NCBI RefSeq assembly: GCF_030812995.1
Contig: NZ_JAUSTT010000022.1
Coordinates: 27,792 to 91,791, forward strand
Length of the DNA: 64,000 nt
DNA from: Bacillus chungangensis
GTDB lineage: Bacteria > Bacillota > Bacilli > Bacillales > Bacillaceae_C
Direction of reading: 5' to 3'
Part shown: positions 27,846 through 36,508 of the stretch, one piece after another
Layout: the number at the start of each line of letters is the position of its first letter
How positions within the stretch are numbered: the stretch's first letter is position 1
The notes under the pieces: generated by a model
Database searches by the model: none
What the model was told of the DNA's origin: nothing
Seen by the model: the letters and a program-made list of their open reading frames with translations, nothing else
Made by a program: the position numbers and the translations under genes

Positions 27846-28517
27846 GTGAAAATGAAATATGAGGTCGGCTTTTCTTATGCAGCAAGTATTTTAATCATCT
27901 TGTTTTTAATGATTACTAATTACTTAACAACTCCAAGTCATCTTTGGTTCATTTATCCAGCTTTTTTTCTTTTACTATGGCCAATAGGACTGCATAGCAA
28001 AAGGCAAGGGAAATATAAACAATATTCTTTTATTAGCAGCATGTTGATTATTGCTTTTTTTATCACTATTAATTATGTTGATTCGCCAGGCCATCCATGG
28101 TTTTTATATGCTTCTTTTCCAGTTATTTGGTGGCCAATTCTTGTTTCTTTAGAGGAACGCAGAAATACAATGACAGCAGCATTCATTGGATGCATCAGCA
28201 CCATCCTCTACTATTCGGTTCTTAATGCTCTCGTTTCCCCGCAATACCCATGGGCTATTTATCCATCGTTTCTAGTTTTGTGGTGGCCGCTTGCTGTATA
28301 CTATGCTAATAAAAATAAACATTTTGAATTTTCGTTATCTGGAAGTTCATTAATCATTCTATTTTTCATTATTGTGAACGTTGTTTCTACACCAAATACA
28401 ATTTGGGCTGTTTATCCGATTTTTGTCGTCCTTTGGTGGCCATTAAGCATTTATTATTTTATACATAAAAGAAGACAATATCATATGGGAAAAGGTAGAC
28501 TTAATGACATAAAGTAA
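27846..28517 (+). CDS. membrane protein made of four tandem 2TM units
   Basis: A 223-residue integral membrane protein with about eight helices. Four internal repeats share the pattern hydrophobic helix, N-x-(3)-(T/S)P, W-x-x-YP, then a helix ending in (L/W)WP: WFIYPAFFLLLWPIGL, WFLYASFPVIWWPILV, WAIYPSFLVLWWPLAV and WAVYPIFVVLWWPLSI. The start may be the GTG at 27846 or the ATG at 27852. It is the last gene of the padR operon. I do not recognise a function; the repeats suggest growth by duplication of the 2TM unit in the upstream protein. Confidence 0.78.
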   Translation: MKMKYEVGFSYAASILIILFLMITNYLTTPSHLWFIYPAFFLLLWPIGLHSKRQGKYKQYSFISSMLIIAFFITINYVDSPGHPWFLYASFPVIWWPILVSLEERRNTMTAAFIGCISTILYYSVLNALVSPQYPWAIYPSFLVLWWPLAVYYANKNKHFEFSLSGSSLIILFFIIVNVVSTPNTIWAVYPIFVVLWWPLSIYYFIHKRRQYHMGKGRLNDIK

Positions 28518-28529
28518 TCATTGAGTCTT
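28498..28529 (+). terminator. possible terminator of the padR operon
   Basis: An inverted repeat AGACTTAATGA...TCATTGAGTCT overlaps the last codons of the four-unit membrane protein. The following tract (TCTTATTACTT) is only partly T-rich, so termination may be inefficient. Confidence 0.4.
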
Positions 28530-28652
28530 CTTATTACTTGCTATGGATTTACTTCTTCATGTACGAAAAACACCTCTTTACAAACCCTAGCTTTTTTTTC
28601 GTTCCAATTTACGTTATAATGTCTTGATGATGCAAATATGAGGTGAAAGCAA

Positions 28653-29156
28653 TTGAATAAGCGAACAGAAATGGCTATGGGTGAAACACTTGCTATCAAA
28701 ACAAGCCATGTTTTCCCGCCAGATACGAATCATCACGGAACACTTTACGGTGGAAAGTTAATGGCTGATATTGATGACATTGCCTCGATTTCCGCGACAA
28801 AATTTGCTCGCTCCTCTGTTGTTACAGCCTCTACTGATTCTGTTGATTTCATAAAGCCTATTCGAGTTGGGGATGCTGTTACACTCGAAGCTAAGGTAAC
28901 TTGGGCTGGGAGAAGTTCGATGGAAGTATTCGTCAAAGTAACATCTGAACATTTATTAACAGGAGAAAGATCTATTGCTGCACTTTCCTTTCTTACCTTT
29001 GTCGCACTAGGTCCTGATGGAAGACCAACTCCTGTACCTAATATTGTTCCACAATCAGAAGAAGAGCGCTGGTTGAACAAAACGGCTGTCAGAAGAGCAG
29101 AGCATCGAAAAAGACGAAAAAAAGAAAGCGAAGAGCTCGCACAATATTTTAAGTAA
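28653..29156 (+). CDS. ykhA: acyl-CoA thioesterase, hotdog fold (YkhA-like)
   Basis: A 167-residue single hotdog-domain thioesterase. It has the PPDTNHHGTLYGGKLMADID segment with the conserved His, Gly and Asp of the acyl-CoA hydrolase family, and VTASTDSVDFIKPIRVGD. The C-terminal basic tail (RRAEHRKRRKKESEELAQ) is like that of B. subtilis YkhA. It begins with TTG after a GAGGTGAAAG site. It hydrolyses acyl-CoA to free acid and CoA; chain-length preference is not visible. Confidence 0.9.
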   Translation: MNKRTEMAMGETLAIKTSHVFPPDTNHHGTLYGGKLMADIDDIASISATKFARSSVVTASTDSVDFIKPIRVGDAVTLEAKVTWAGRSSMEVFVKVTSEHLLTGERSIAALSFLTFVALGPDGRPTPVPNIVPQSEEERWLNKTAVRRAEHRKRRKKESEELAQYFK

Positions 29157-29202
29157 TTTTCAGCCAGCCTTTCTAGTAAAAATACCGTGAATGATAGTCA
29201 TG

Positions 29203-29233
29203 CTATCAGTGGAAGTTTTGCTCCCACTGATAG
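29203..29233. repeat. hairpin fragment resembling the left end of the modular repeat
   Basis: CTATCAGTGG...CCACTGATAG forms a perfect 10-base stem between two convergent genes. Its CATCAGTGG-like core matches the left end of the repeat family, but the flanks do not. It may now act as a shared transcription terminator. Confidence 0.5.
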
Positions 29234-29279
29234 CTAGTTCTGGTAGAATAACAATCCTTTTAACATCACTAAATAGGCT

Positions 29280-30248
29280 TTACTTTATTTTCCCATATAT
29301 TTTTTCTAGCCAAACATTTGTCATTTTTTGCTGTTCTATTAATTCTTCTAATAAAACGGAAAGCGTATGTTCATTATTTGAATGTTTAAACAAATTTTCC
29401 AACGCAGACTGCATCTGATTAGCGTCTTTCACCTCCCCCACGCCAGACTCTATCATATCGTCTTTCATTTTTTCCGCTGCAGAATGAATAATCAATCCCC
29501 AGCCAAATCGTTCAACTATTCTTTTCTTTAAGCCAATAATATGCCCTGGGTGTTTTTCAAACGTAAACACCATCTGTTTTTGGTGCATATACAAGTAGTC
29601 AATGATATTTATCAGTACTTCCTGCGCCTCTTGATTGCCAGCAAGAACATCCAGATCATCCATCATGAATAGATCTGCTTTTTGAAGCTGATGCTTAAAA
29701 TCAGACAATTTATTTGTCCGCCTCGCTTGCTCCAACTGGTTGACAAAATGATCTGCATTTAAATAGACAATTTTTCCTTGGTGGTTATCGACAACTTCAT
29801 TTGCTATTGCATGAAGCAAATGAGTTTTGCCTGTGCCAACAGGACCATAAACGTTTAATGGATTATAAGCGTCTCCTGGGCTGATAGCCACTGCCAATGC
29901 TCCAGCGTGCGCAAATTCATTGCTATGATTAATATGAAAGTTATCAAATGTATAAGCATTAAGAATTGGAAAAATCAAATCATCAAATTCTGTCTTAGAA
30001 GTGTTCTTTTCAATTGAAAGTCTATATTGTTTTCTAGTAACTTCATAAAGCGCCTCTGTCAGCAGCGGCAAAACAGCTGCTGAAAGCTTATCTTCGCAAC
30101 CACTTTCCATTTGAAGCACCACATGATGACTCCTTGTATCCATACCTACTAATACTGCTTTATCTAGCCATTCATACAGTTCGGGTTCCTCAACCTTATC
30201 TTTTGCAAATTGCAGCACTCTTTCCCAAATTAAAGTTGTATCTGTCAT
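29280..30248 (-). CDS. DnaA-like AAA+ ATPase lacking the DNA-binding domain
   Basis: A 322-residue protein. From residue about 99 it follows DnaA domain III closely: TFDNFHINHSNEFAHAGALA, AYNPLNVYGPVGTGKTHLLH (Walker A 135-143), ADLFMMDDLDVLAG (Walker B near 193-198) and RIVERFGWGL, with Arg247 at the arginine-finger position. Residues 1-95 are an acidic N-terminal part that may correspond to domain I. The sequence ends about 70 residues after the arginine finger, so the sensor-2 region and the whole of domain IV, which binds DnaA boxes, are absent (DnaA is about 450 residues). The frame is open and intact, so this looks like a functional paralogue rather than a broken gene. It may act as a partner or regulator of DnaA; that is inference. 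Confidence 0.85.
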   Translation of the reverse strand: MTDTTLIWERVLQFAKDKVEEPELYEWLDKAVLVGMDTRSHHVVLQMESGCEDKLSAAVLPLLTEALYEVTRKQYRLSIEKNTSKTEFDDLIFPILNAYTFDNFHINHSNEFAHAGALAVAISPGDAYNPLNVYGPVGTGKTHLLHAIANEVVDNHQGKIVYLNADHFVNQLEQARRTNKLSDFKHQLQKADLFMMDDLDVLAGNQEAQEVLINIIDYLYMHQKQMVFTFEKHPGHIIGLKKRIVERFGWGLIIHSAAEKMKDDMIESGVGEVKDANQMQSALENLFKHSNNEHTLSVLLEELIEQQKMTNVWLEKIYGKIK

Positions 30249-30387
30249 ATTCGCTGCTGCTGCTAATCATTTATCTTGCTCTTTTTAATATTATCGATCA
30301 TGAGCAATCATTTAGCGGCAGCTGTCCCTCCATTCTTTTTAAATACTTGTTGCAATACTTATATAGTCAATTTCTTCTTTAACATAT

Positions 30388-30724
30388 AAAGTGAAACTTC
30401 CATCAATGGGGGTTTTCTCTTCTCCCACTGATGGGAAGTAGAACAAAGCCTAAGGTCGCAGGCGTCCTCGAAAAGGAAACCGCTTTTCTTCGTGCGATGT
30501 ATCGCTGCCGAAGCTTTCCTTGTCCTGTTGCAACGCCTTTGTGACCGACATCCTTGAAAAAGGATAGCACTTTTTCTTCGTGCGATGCTGATTCAAGAAG
30601 ACTTCCTTATCCTGTCGGCCCGAACCAATTGGACATTTGACTTTCAGTTATCCCCACCTAGACTTCTACGATTCCTCTTACTCCCCGAGGTGGGGGTCTT
30701 ACTACCAGTTAGATGTGGGATAAA
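30388..30724 (+). repeat. modular intergenic repeat, long copy D with duplicated internal module
   Basis: This starts AAAGTGAAACTTCCATC, forms the left hairpin ATGGGGG/CTCCCACTGAT and continues with the internal module GGCGTCCTCGAAAAGGAAAC...TTCGTGCGATG...CGAAGCTTTCCTTGTCCTGT. A second, diverged module follows (CATCCTTGAAAAAGGATAG...TTCGTGCGATG...CTTCCTTATCCTGT). It ends with GAACCAATTGGACATT, the CCCCACCT/AGGTGGGG stem and CCAGTTAGATGTGGGATAA. At 337 bases it is the longest copy in the window. It lies upstream of the DnaA-like gene and downstream of trhO. Confidence 0.85.
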
Positions 30725-30929
30725 ATGAAAGGTTGTTCTACCTTATTCGATACAATTGCAGTGCTTTCCTCTCGCAAATGAAATCTAATTGTGAAAATAT
30801 CGGACAATCTAAAGCAACTTTTTTAATTGTTTCAGTAACGTGCCTATCAGTCAGATTTTCTTTCCTCCTCAATCTAAAGAAAACGAAGGAAATCGCTTTT
30901 TCCTATCAAGAAGTTCATTGCTAAAATAA

Positions 30930-31005
30930 TCAGATATTTGCCTTTCAGCTATCCCCCTTACCTAGACTGCTTTTAAGAGGCGATTGTTCAAAAGATGTGG
31001 GATAA
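30930..31005 (+). repeat. degenerate right end of the modular repeat
   Basis: GATATTTGCCTTTCAGCTAT, then CCCCCTTACCTAGACT and finally AGATGTGGGATAA follow the order of the right end of the complete copies, but the stem is eroded. It probably marks an older insertion next to copy D. Confidence 0.5.
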
Positions 31006-31012
31006 AAGAAAG

Positions 31013-31046
31013 AATAGGATAACCTTTAAAAAGGCTATCCTACTTT
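31013..31046 (-). terminator. terminator of trhO
   Basis: On the minus strand AGGATAGCCTTT and AAAGGTTATCCT pair and are followed by ATTCTTTC, just after the trhO stop codon. Confidence 0.6.
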
Positions 31047-31049
31047 TTG

Positions 31050-32024
31050 TTAAGCTTGTTTAATTGCAGTTTCTTCTTCTAGTGATTGTAATCGCTCTTT
31101 CACTTCTACTTCTGTTAAACCATGTTCTTTTATATATAAATTTCGTGGATGAATTCGACATTCATGCGAACAACTGCGTAAATATTTATGTTCATTTTCT
31201 TCTGAAGAAAGTATTTGTTTATTACACTCAGGATTTGCACAGTTCACATAGCGCTCACATGGCTCGCCTGTAAAGTAATCTTTTCCGACAATAACATGAG
31301 TCTTTTGATTAATCGGCACACCTATTCTTTCGTCAAACACATAACATTGTCCATCCCATAATTCTCCTTGAACTTCTGGGTCTTTCCCATAAGTAACAAT
31401 ACCGCCATGCAATTGAGAGACATCTTCAAAGCCTTCTTTTAAAAGCCAGCCGGAAAACTTTTCACAGCGAATGCCGCCAGTACAGTAAGTTAAGATTTTT
31501 TTGCCTTCAAACTTTTCTTTGTTATTCCGAACCCACTCAGGAAGTTCTCGAAATGTTTTGATGTCTGGTCTAATCGCACCCCGAAAATGGCCCAAATCAT
31601 ATTCATAATCATTTCGTGCATCCAAAATAACTGTGTTTTCATCCTGCATTGCTTTAAAAAATGCTGTTGGTTCCAAATATTTCCCAGTTAGTTGATTGGG
31701 ATTAATATCATCTTCTAATCTCAACGTAACTAATTCTTTTCGCGGACGAACATGCATTTTTTTAAAGGCATGTTGATCAGCTTCATCGATTTTAAACACG
31801 ATATTATCAAAACGCGGGTCTTCTTTCATCGTTTTCATATAAACATCTGTCTGCTCGATTGTTCCAGAAACAGTTCCATTAATACCTTCTTGCGCAACAA
31901 GAATTCTTCCTTTTAAGCCAAGCTCCTTACAAAAAGCAAGATGTCTTTTCGCAAAAATTTCTGGCTCCTCAATCTTAACATACATATAGTACAAAAGTAC
32001 TCTATATTGCTTTGTTTCTGACAT
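31050..32024 (-). CDS. trhO: tRNA uridine(34) hydroxylase, rhodanese family TrhO
   Basis: A 324-residue enzyme that makes 5-hydroxyuridine at position 34 of certain tRNAs. The N-terminal acylphosphatase-like domain ([30 protein letters not shown]) is followed by a rhodanese domain with the active-site loop CTGGIRCEK near residue 182. A C-terminal cysteine-rich part ([21 protein letters not shown]) may bind metal. Length and domain order match the YbfQ/TrhO family. It is a single gene flanked on both sides by repeat copies. Confidence 0.93.
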   Translation of the reverse strand: MSETKQYRVLLYYMYVKIEEPEIFAKRHLAFCKELGLKGRILVAQEGINGTVSGTIEQTDVYMKTMKEDPRFDNIVFKIDEADQHAFKKMHVRPRKELVTLRLEDDINPNQLTGKYLEPTAFFKAMQDENTVILDARNDYEYDLGHFRGAIRPDIKTFRELPEWVRNNKEKFEGKKILTYCTGGIRCEKFSGWLLKEGFEDVSQLHGGIVTYGKDPEVQGELWDGQCYVFDERIGVPINQKTHVIVGKDYFTGEPCERYVNCANPECNKQILSSEENEHKYLRSCSHECRIHPRNLYIKEHGLTEVEVKERLQSLEEETAIKQA

Positions 32025-32232
32025 TTTTCAAACCACCTAATTTGATTTATATTTGCAAGATATAAATGTATCTAGGGGATCAAGAAATTAGTTCCTTGCA
32101 AAACTATCCTTCTACACATTACTCTTACAAGAGTTTATCATACAAAAAATAACTTAAAAAAGCAAGTTAATGTCTCTATAATAGCGATTGCAACCCCTTG
32201 ACTCGCTTATTTCTTACCATTATCACACTAAA

Positions 32233-32475
32233 TAAAGCGAAACTTCCATGAGTGGGGGTTTTCTCTCATCCCCTACTGATAAGAAGTAGAACAAAGGCTA
32301 AGATCTCAGGCGTCCTCGAAAAGGAAACCGCTTTTCTTCGTGCGATGTATCGCTGCCGAAGCTTTCCTTATCCTGTCGACCCGAACCAATCGGACATTTG
32401 ACTTTCAGTTATCCCCACCTAGCGCTTGTGATTCCTCTTATTCTTGAAGTGGGGGTCTTACTGTCAGTTTAAATC
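32233..32475 (+). repeat. modular intergenic repeat, copy E
   Basis: This copy has the left end AAAGCGAAACTTCCATGAGTG, one internal module (GGCGTCCTCGAAAAGGAAAC...CGAAGCTTTCCTTATCCTGT), GAACCAATCGGACATT and the right stem CCCCACCT...AAGTGGGGG. The last bases (CTGTCAGTTTAAATC) are diverged, so the end is imprecise. Confidence 0.82.
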
Positions 32476-32494
32476 GGAACTTTCATCATCGTTG

Positions 32495-32565
32495 AACTAA
32501 GGCTCAGCTCGGGAACGTCTTCGAAAAAGAAGCTTGTTTTCGATCGCTTAAGTATTCTTCGTTTC
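32495..32565 (+). repeat. diverged internal-module fragment after copy E
   Basis: GGGAACGTCTTCGAAAAAGAAG, then GTTTTCGATCGC and ATTCTTCGTTTCG, resembles the internal module of the repeat family. It follows copy E directly, so it may be a remnant of a second or older element. Confidence 0.35.
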
Positions 32566-32725
32566 GAAATATCGAGGTGAAGTCCTTGAGTAAAATCAAG
32601 ACCATTTTTCATCTTCTCCTTTCTATTATTTTCTATGGTAAAATATGCACATATCTATTCATTTTGTTGTGTCCTCTGAAGTTGAAAGTTATTCGTTCAT
32701 TGAGTCAAAAAAGGAGGAGATCTTT

Positions 32726-33343
32726 TTGAACAAAGAAATCAAAATTGGTGCAGTAGTAGATTTGGAAACAACCGGTCTTAGTCCAAGCAAACATGAAGTG
32801 ATCGAAATTTCTATTTTAAAATTTCTTTTTTCTAAAAAAACGGGAGAAATAGTGGAACAACTGGAAGATTTCTACAGTCTCAATCAACCATCAATACCAC
32901 TTCCATCTTTTATCAGAAAATTGACTGGCATAACAGATGATATGTTGCAAGGCCATAAAATAGATATCCAGCAACTTATGACATTTAGCCAAGATATTGA
33001 ATATCTTATTGCTCATAATGCTTCCTTTGATCGCAGCTTTATGATAAGGCTCTCACCATTTTTCGTAGAAAAAAAATGGTATTGCTCGATGCGTCATATC
33101 CGTTGGAAAGAATACGGATTTACAAACAAAAAACTTCAGACATTGTTGGATAGCCACAACATTTTAAACGATACAGCACACCGAGCAAACAGTGATACAA
33201 AGAGTACCCTTACATTGCTGCAACAATTAAATCCTAAAGGCGAAACATATATGAAAGAAATGATGCTGCGAAAACCAATGCAAAAGCCTAAAATAGTGTT
33301 TAATGATCAACAGAGGCTCCCTGCTAATAGGCCAAATTTCTAG
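32726..33343 (+). CDS. DEDDh 3'-5' exonuclease domain protein (DnaQ-like)
   Basis: A 205-residue protein consisting of little more than one exonuclease domain. Exo I is VVDLETTG, Exo II is IAHNASFDRSF, and the C-terminal H-x4-D motif is AHRANSDTKST, giving all DEDDh metal ligands. The TTG at 32726 is chosen because AAGGAGGAGATC is well spaced from it and the protein then starts just before the first strand; an upstream ATG adds 27 residues without any site. Related domains occur in PolC and in free-standing proofreading or RNA-processing nucleases. The exact role is open. Confidence 0.85.
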   Translation: MNKEIKIGAVVDLETTGLSPSKHEVIEISILKFLFSKKTGEIVEQLEDFYSLNQPSIPLPSFIRKLTGITDDMLQGHKIDIQQLMTFSQDIEYLIAHNASFDRSFMIRLSPFFVEKKWYCSMRHIRWKEYGFTNKKLQTLLDSHNILNDTAHRANSDTKSTLTLLQQLNPKGETYMKEMMLRKPMQKPKIVFNDQQRLPANRPNF

Positions 33344-33758
33344 TAGATTGCTTGTTACTTACATATTTTGCATTTGCACTTTAACGGTACACGCTTTCTT
33401 ATGATAAGAGTGCAAATTTTTAAGATCAGCATCTGATATTTATAAAACTGATCTTATATCTTGTGAAATCGTTCAATCATACAACGTGCTAATATCGATT
33501 CGTTTGTTAATGAATCCTTTATATCTTTTTATGAAACGCAGGAATTATAATCGAACGCATATATGATAAGCAGTTCACAAAGATTTATAAGCCAAAACAT
33601 AATGATAAGATTTATAGTGATCGTCTATGTTTACTCTTAAAAACTATCTTTAGATTTCTCACATGAGAATCCATTTTAATCAAATTTTATTTAAAAATTA
33701 CAAAAGAGGCTATTCATAAAGATACTAATCTTCGTGAATAGCCCCGGCAAGCATGGTA
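33344..33758 (-). terminator. AT-rich spacer ending in the topB terminator (33705-33745)
   Basis: The stretch has no gene I can support. At its right end, on the minus strand, GGCTATTCACGAAGAT and ATCTTTATGAATAGCC pair and are followed by TCTTTTG, about 15 bases past the topB stop. This should terminate topB. Confidence 0.7.
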
Positions 33759-35948
33759 TTAATCTAACTTCAAACCTTTTAATGCCTCTGATAACGCATT
33801 ATTCAGGGGTTCTTCTTGTTTCTGTTGTTGTTTCAAATAATTTTGCACATAACGCTTATCTACTTTACCGCGAGATTCTTTCTTACGACGTTCTTGGAAA
33901 GAAGAAAACTTCTCACGATAGCCACATTTACACGTAAAGATTTGGCCGTTTCCTTCACCGCGAAGTTCTAATTTTTTCTTACATTGAGGACAGCGTGCGT
34001 TTGTGACACGTGCTACATTTTTACGGTGGCCACATTCACGGTCTTGGCATACAAGCATTTTTCCTTTTTTGCCGTTTACTTCTAGCATAAGTTTGCCACA
34101 GTCGGGGCAAGTTTTTGTTGAAATATTGTCGTGTTTATATTTTTTATTACTCGACTTAATTTCTGCAACAATTTCTTTTGTATAGTTTTTCATTTCAGAA
34201 ATGAATACTTCTTTTTTTAATTTGCCTTTCGCAATTGCATCAAGCTTTTGCTCCCATTCAGCAGTTAGTATAGGAGATTTTAATTTTTCAGGCACTAAAT
34301 CTAGCAGTTGGCGGCCTTTCGAAGTAATATGAATATCTTTTCCACGCTTTTCAATTAAGAACGAATTAAAAAGTTTGTCAATAATATCAGCACGAGTTGC
34401 AACAGTACCTAATCCACCAGTCGATTTTAACGTGTCGGCAAGCTGTTTATTTTGTGTTTCCATATACTTCGTAGGATTTTCCATAGCAGAAAGCAATGTT
34501 GCCTCTGTAAAGCGTGCTGGCGGCTTTGTTTGCCCAGATGTTTGAACGATTAATTTCACTTTTAATGTGTTTCCTTTTTCAATGCGCGGCAAGATTTGCT
34601 CTTTTAAATCCTCTGCTGTATCGTCATCTTCAAAATGATTCTCATAAACCTCTTTCCATCCACTAGATAAAATCGTTTTCCCTCTAGCCAAGAAGTTCTG
34701 ATCCCCAATTTTTGCACGAAGCGTTAATTGCTCATATTCAAAGGCAGGAAATAAAACAGCTAAGAACCGTTTAACAACTAAATCGTATATTTTTCGTTCT
34801 TTGTCAGTGAAAGCTGAAAAGTTCACAAAACCTTCTGTTGGGATGATTGCATGGTGATCACTTACTTTATTATCATCAACAAACGCTTTAGAAACTTTAA
34901 TTGATTTAGTTAAAATTTTATTAGCTAAAGAACGGTATTCGCCTACCCCACATGCTTTAAGACGCTCTGGAAGCGTTGTAACGATGTCCGATGAGATGTA
35001 GCGTGAATCTGTACGAGGATATGTTAAAACTTTATGTTGCTCATACAACTTTTGCATAATGTTTAACGTTTCTTTCGCTGAGTAGCCAAAGATTTTATTC
35101 GCATCGCGTTGCAGCTCTGTTAAATCATAAAGACCAGGAGAAAAAGACTTTTTAGGCTTTTTCTCAATTTCTGTTACAACAGCATTTTGTTCGCCCAACT
35201 TTTTCATAATCGCATCAATTTTTTCTTTATCAAAGCTGCGGCCATTGCCTTTTGCATCTTGCCAAGTCAGCGTTAAATTCTCAGTTGTTTGCGCTTCAAT
35301 GCCATAGTATGTTTGTGCCTTAAATTTTTTAATCTCTTCCTCACGAGCTTCAATCATAGCTACAGTAGGTGTTTGTACACGACCACAGTTTAGTTGTGCA
35401 TTAAAACGAGTAGTTAATGCACGCGTTGCATTCAATCCGATATACCAATCAGCTTCAGAACGGGCAACAGCTGAAGCATATAAATTCTCATATGCTTTAC
35501 CAGGCTTTAAGTTGGCAAAGCCGTCCTTTATTGCCTTGTCTGTCACAGACGAAATCCATAAACGTTTAATCGGTTTGTTAACCTTCGTCTTAGCAATAAT
35601 CCAGCGAGCGACTAATTCTCCCTCTCTCCCAGCGTCTGTAGCAACGATTATTTCTTTTACATCACTTCTGGAAAGTTGAGTTTTAACAACATTAAACTGT
35701 TTTCCAGTCTTTTTTATTACTGTTAATTTCAAACGTTCAGGCAGCATTGGCAGATCTTCTAGATTCCATTTATGATATTTCACATGATAACTTTCTGGGT
35801 CAGCTAATGTTACTAAGTGTCCTAGCGCCCATGTTACAATATATTTATCTCCTTCAAGATAACTATTGTTTTTTTTATTACATTTCAGTACACGTGCAAT
35901 ATCACGTGCAACCGAAGGTTTTTCAGCAATTACTACACTTTTTGCCAT
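33759..35948 (-). CDS. topB: DNA topoisomerase III
   Basis: A type IA topoisomerase of 729 residues from the ATG at 35948 (MAKSVVIAEKPSVARDIARV). The TOPRIM metal residues are visible as AEKPS and ATDAGREGEL, with Asp near 104. The catalytic tyrosine is Tyr310 in TYPRTDSRYIS. The C-terminal end carries zinc-ribbon-like motifs (CPDCGKLM...CQDRECGHRK and CPQCKKKLEL...CKCGY). It passes single strands through nicks to decatenate replication or recombination intermediates. An upstream ATG at 35990 is in frame, but GAAAGGATG supports the later one. Confidence 0.94.
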   Translation of the reverse strand: MAKSVVIAEKPSVARDIARVLKCNKKNNSYLEGDKYIVTWALGHLVTLADPESYHVKYHKWNLEDLPMLPERLKLTVIKKTGKQFNVVKTQLSRSDVKEIIVATDAGREGELVARWIIAKTKVNKPIKRLWISSVTDKAIKDGFANLKPGKAYENLYASAVARSEADWYIGLNATRALTTRFNAQLNCGRVQTPTVAMIEAREEEIKKFKAQTYYGIEAQTTENLTLTWQDAKGNGRSFDKEKIDAIMKKLGEQNAVVTEIEKKPKKSFSPGLYDLTELQRDANKIFGYSAKETLNIMQKLYEQHKVLTYPRTDSRYISSDIVTTLPERLKACGVGEYRSLANKILTKSIKVSKAFVDDNKVSDHHAIIPTEGFVNFSAFTDKERKIYDLVVKRFLAVLFPAFEYEQLTLRAKIGDQNFLARGKTILSSGWKEVYENHFEDDDTAEDLKEQILPRIEKGNTLKVKLIVQTSGQTKPPARFTEATLLSAMENPTKYMETQNKQLADTLKSTGGLGTVATRADIIDKLFNSFLIEKRGKDIHITSKGRQLLDLVPEKLKSPILTAEWEQKLDAIAKGKLKKEVFISEMKNYTKEIVAEIKSSNKKYKHDNISTKTCPDCGKLMLEVNGKKGKMLVCQDRECGHRKNVARVTNARCPQCKKKLELRGEGNGQIFTCKCGYREKFSSFQERRKKESRGKVDKRYVQNYLKQQQKQEEPLNNALSEALKGLKLD

Positions 35949-36190
35949 ATTAAAAACATCCTTTCGAGTTCCGTAAGTTAAATATAGCATACTTATTTAT
36001 TTGATTCAGTTATTCCGAAGTTTATCCCGATAGAAGCTTTTAGGCGCTTTATCAAGATTCAATTTAACGCTAAACTATCTACTTCTTTTAGATAAGGGAG
36101 TGCTTTCTTATATGGTACTGGGTTGGTGGGATAAAAAAGATTGCCAAAATAATCTTTTTTTATTAGGATGTAGAAAAGGAGTGGATATTG

Positions 36191-36508
36191 ATGGCAAAAA
36201 GTAAAGCAAGAAAGTATCGAGACAAAATGATAAGAGAAGGAAAGCGTAATCCAGTAGAAAATCGTGGCATATATGTTTTAGCTGATATGCGCACACGAAG
36301 AACGAAAACGAAAATAGAAAAACTGCAACAACAAAAATACAAAGGTCGAATCTCCTATCATGATAAGGAAGATTTCGACCTTTTTACTTTTTATAGTTAT
36401 ACAACTGATCCTGAACCACAAGCAATAGAGCGTATTCAACCACACTTCTCCTACTTAATTCCACCTGTTCATCTCTTAAGCGAGTTTCTCGATTTAAATT
36501 TTGGATAA
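36191..36508 (+). CDS. small basic hypothetical protein with a terminator-like hairpin inside the frame
   Basis: A 105-residue protein preceded by AAAAGGAGTGGATATTG. The first 55 residues are very basic (MAKSKARKYRDKMIREGKRN, then DMRTRRTKTKIEKLQQQKYK) and look like a conserved Bacillus hypothetical family of nucleic-acid-binding character; I cannot name a function. A strong hairpin followed by TTTTTACTTTTT at 36341-36390 lies inside the coding region. The last 40 codons lie beyond it and their composition differs from the basic part. The frame also runs 15 bases into the convergent MBL-fold gene. The true product may be the basic N-terminal part plus a short tail. Confidence 0.6.
   Translation: MAKSKARKYRDKMIREGKRNPVENRGIYVLADMRTRRTKTKIEKLQQQKYKGRISYHDKEDFDLFTFYSYTTDPEPQAIERIQPHFSYLIPPVHLLSEFLDLNFG
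36341..36390 (+). terminator. strong terminator-like hairpin within a coding frame
   Basis: AAAGGTCGAA pairs with TTCGACCTTT, extended inward by near-complementary arms around ATCATGAT, and is followed by TTTTTACTTTTTAT. It has all the features of a rho-independent terminator, yet it lies inside the open frame of the small basic protein. If active, it would end that transcript before the stop codon. Confidence 0.7.

Noticed and set aside
30388..32475. CRISPR array, suggested by repeated blocks near 30-32 kb
   Set aside because: The repeats are long, modular and irregularly spaced with genes between them; there are no short direct repeats with unique spacers and no cas genes.
36108..36296. 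Open frame on the minus strand opposite the small basic protein
   Set aside because: The opposite frame has a good ribosome binding site and a coherent basic protein; this one has neither.
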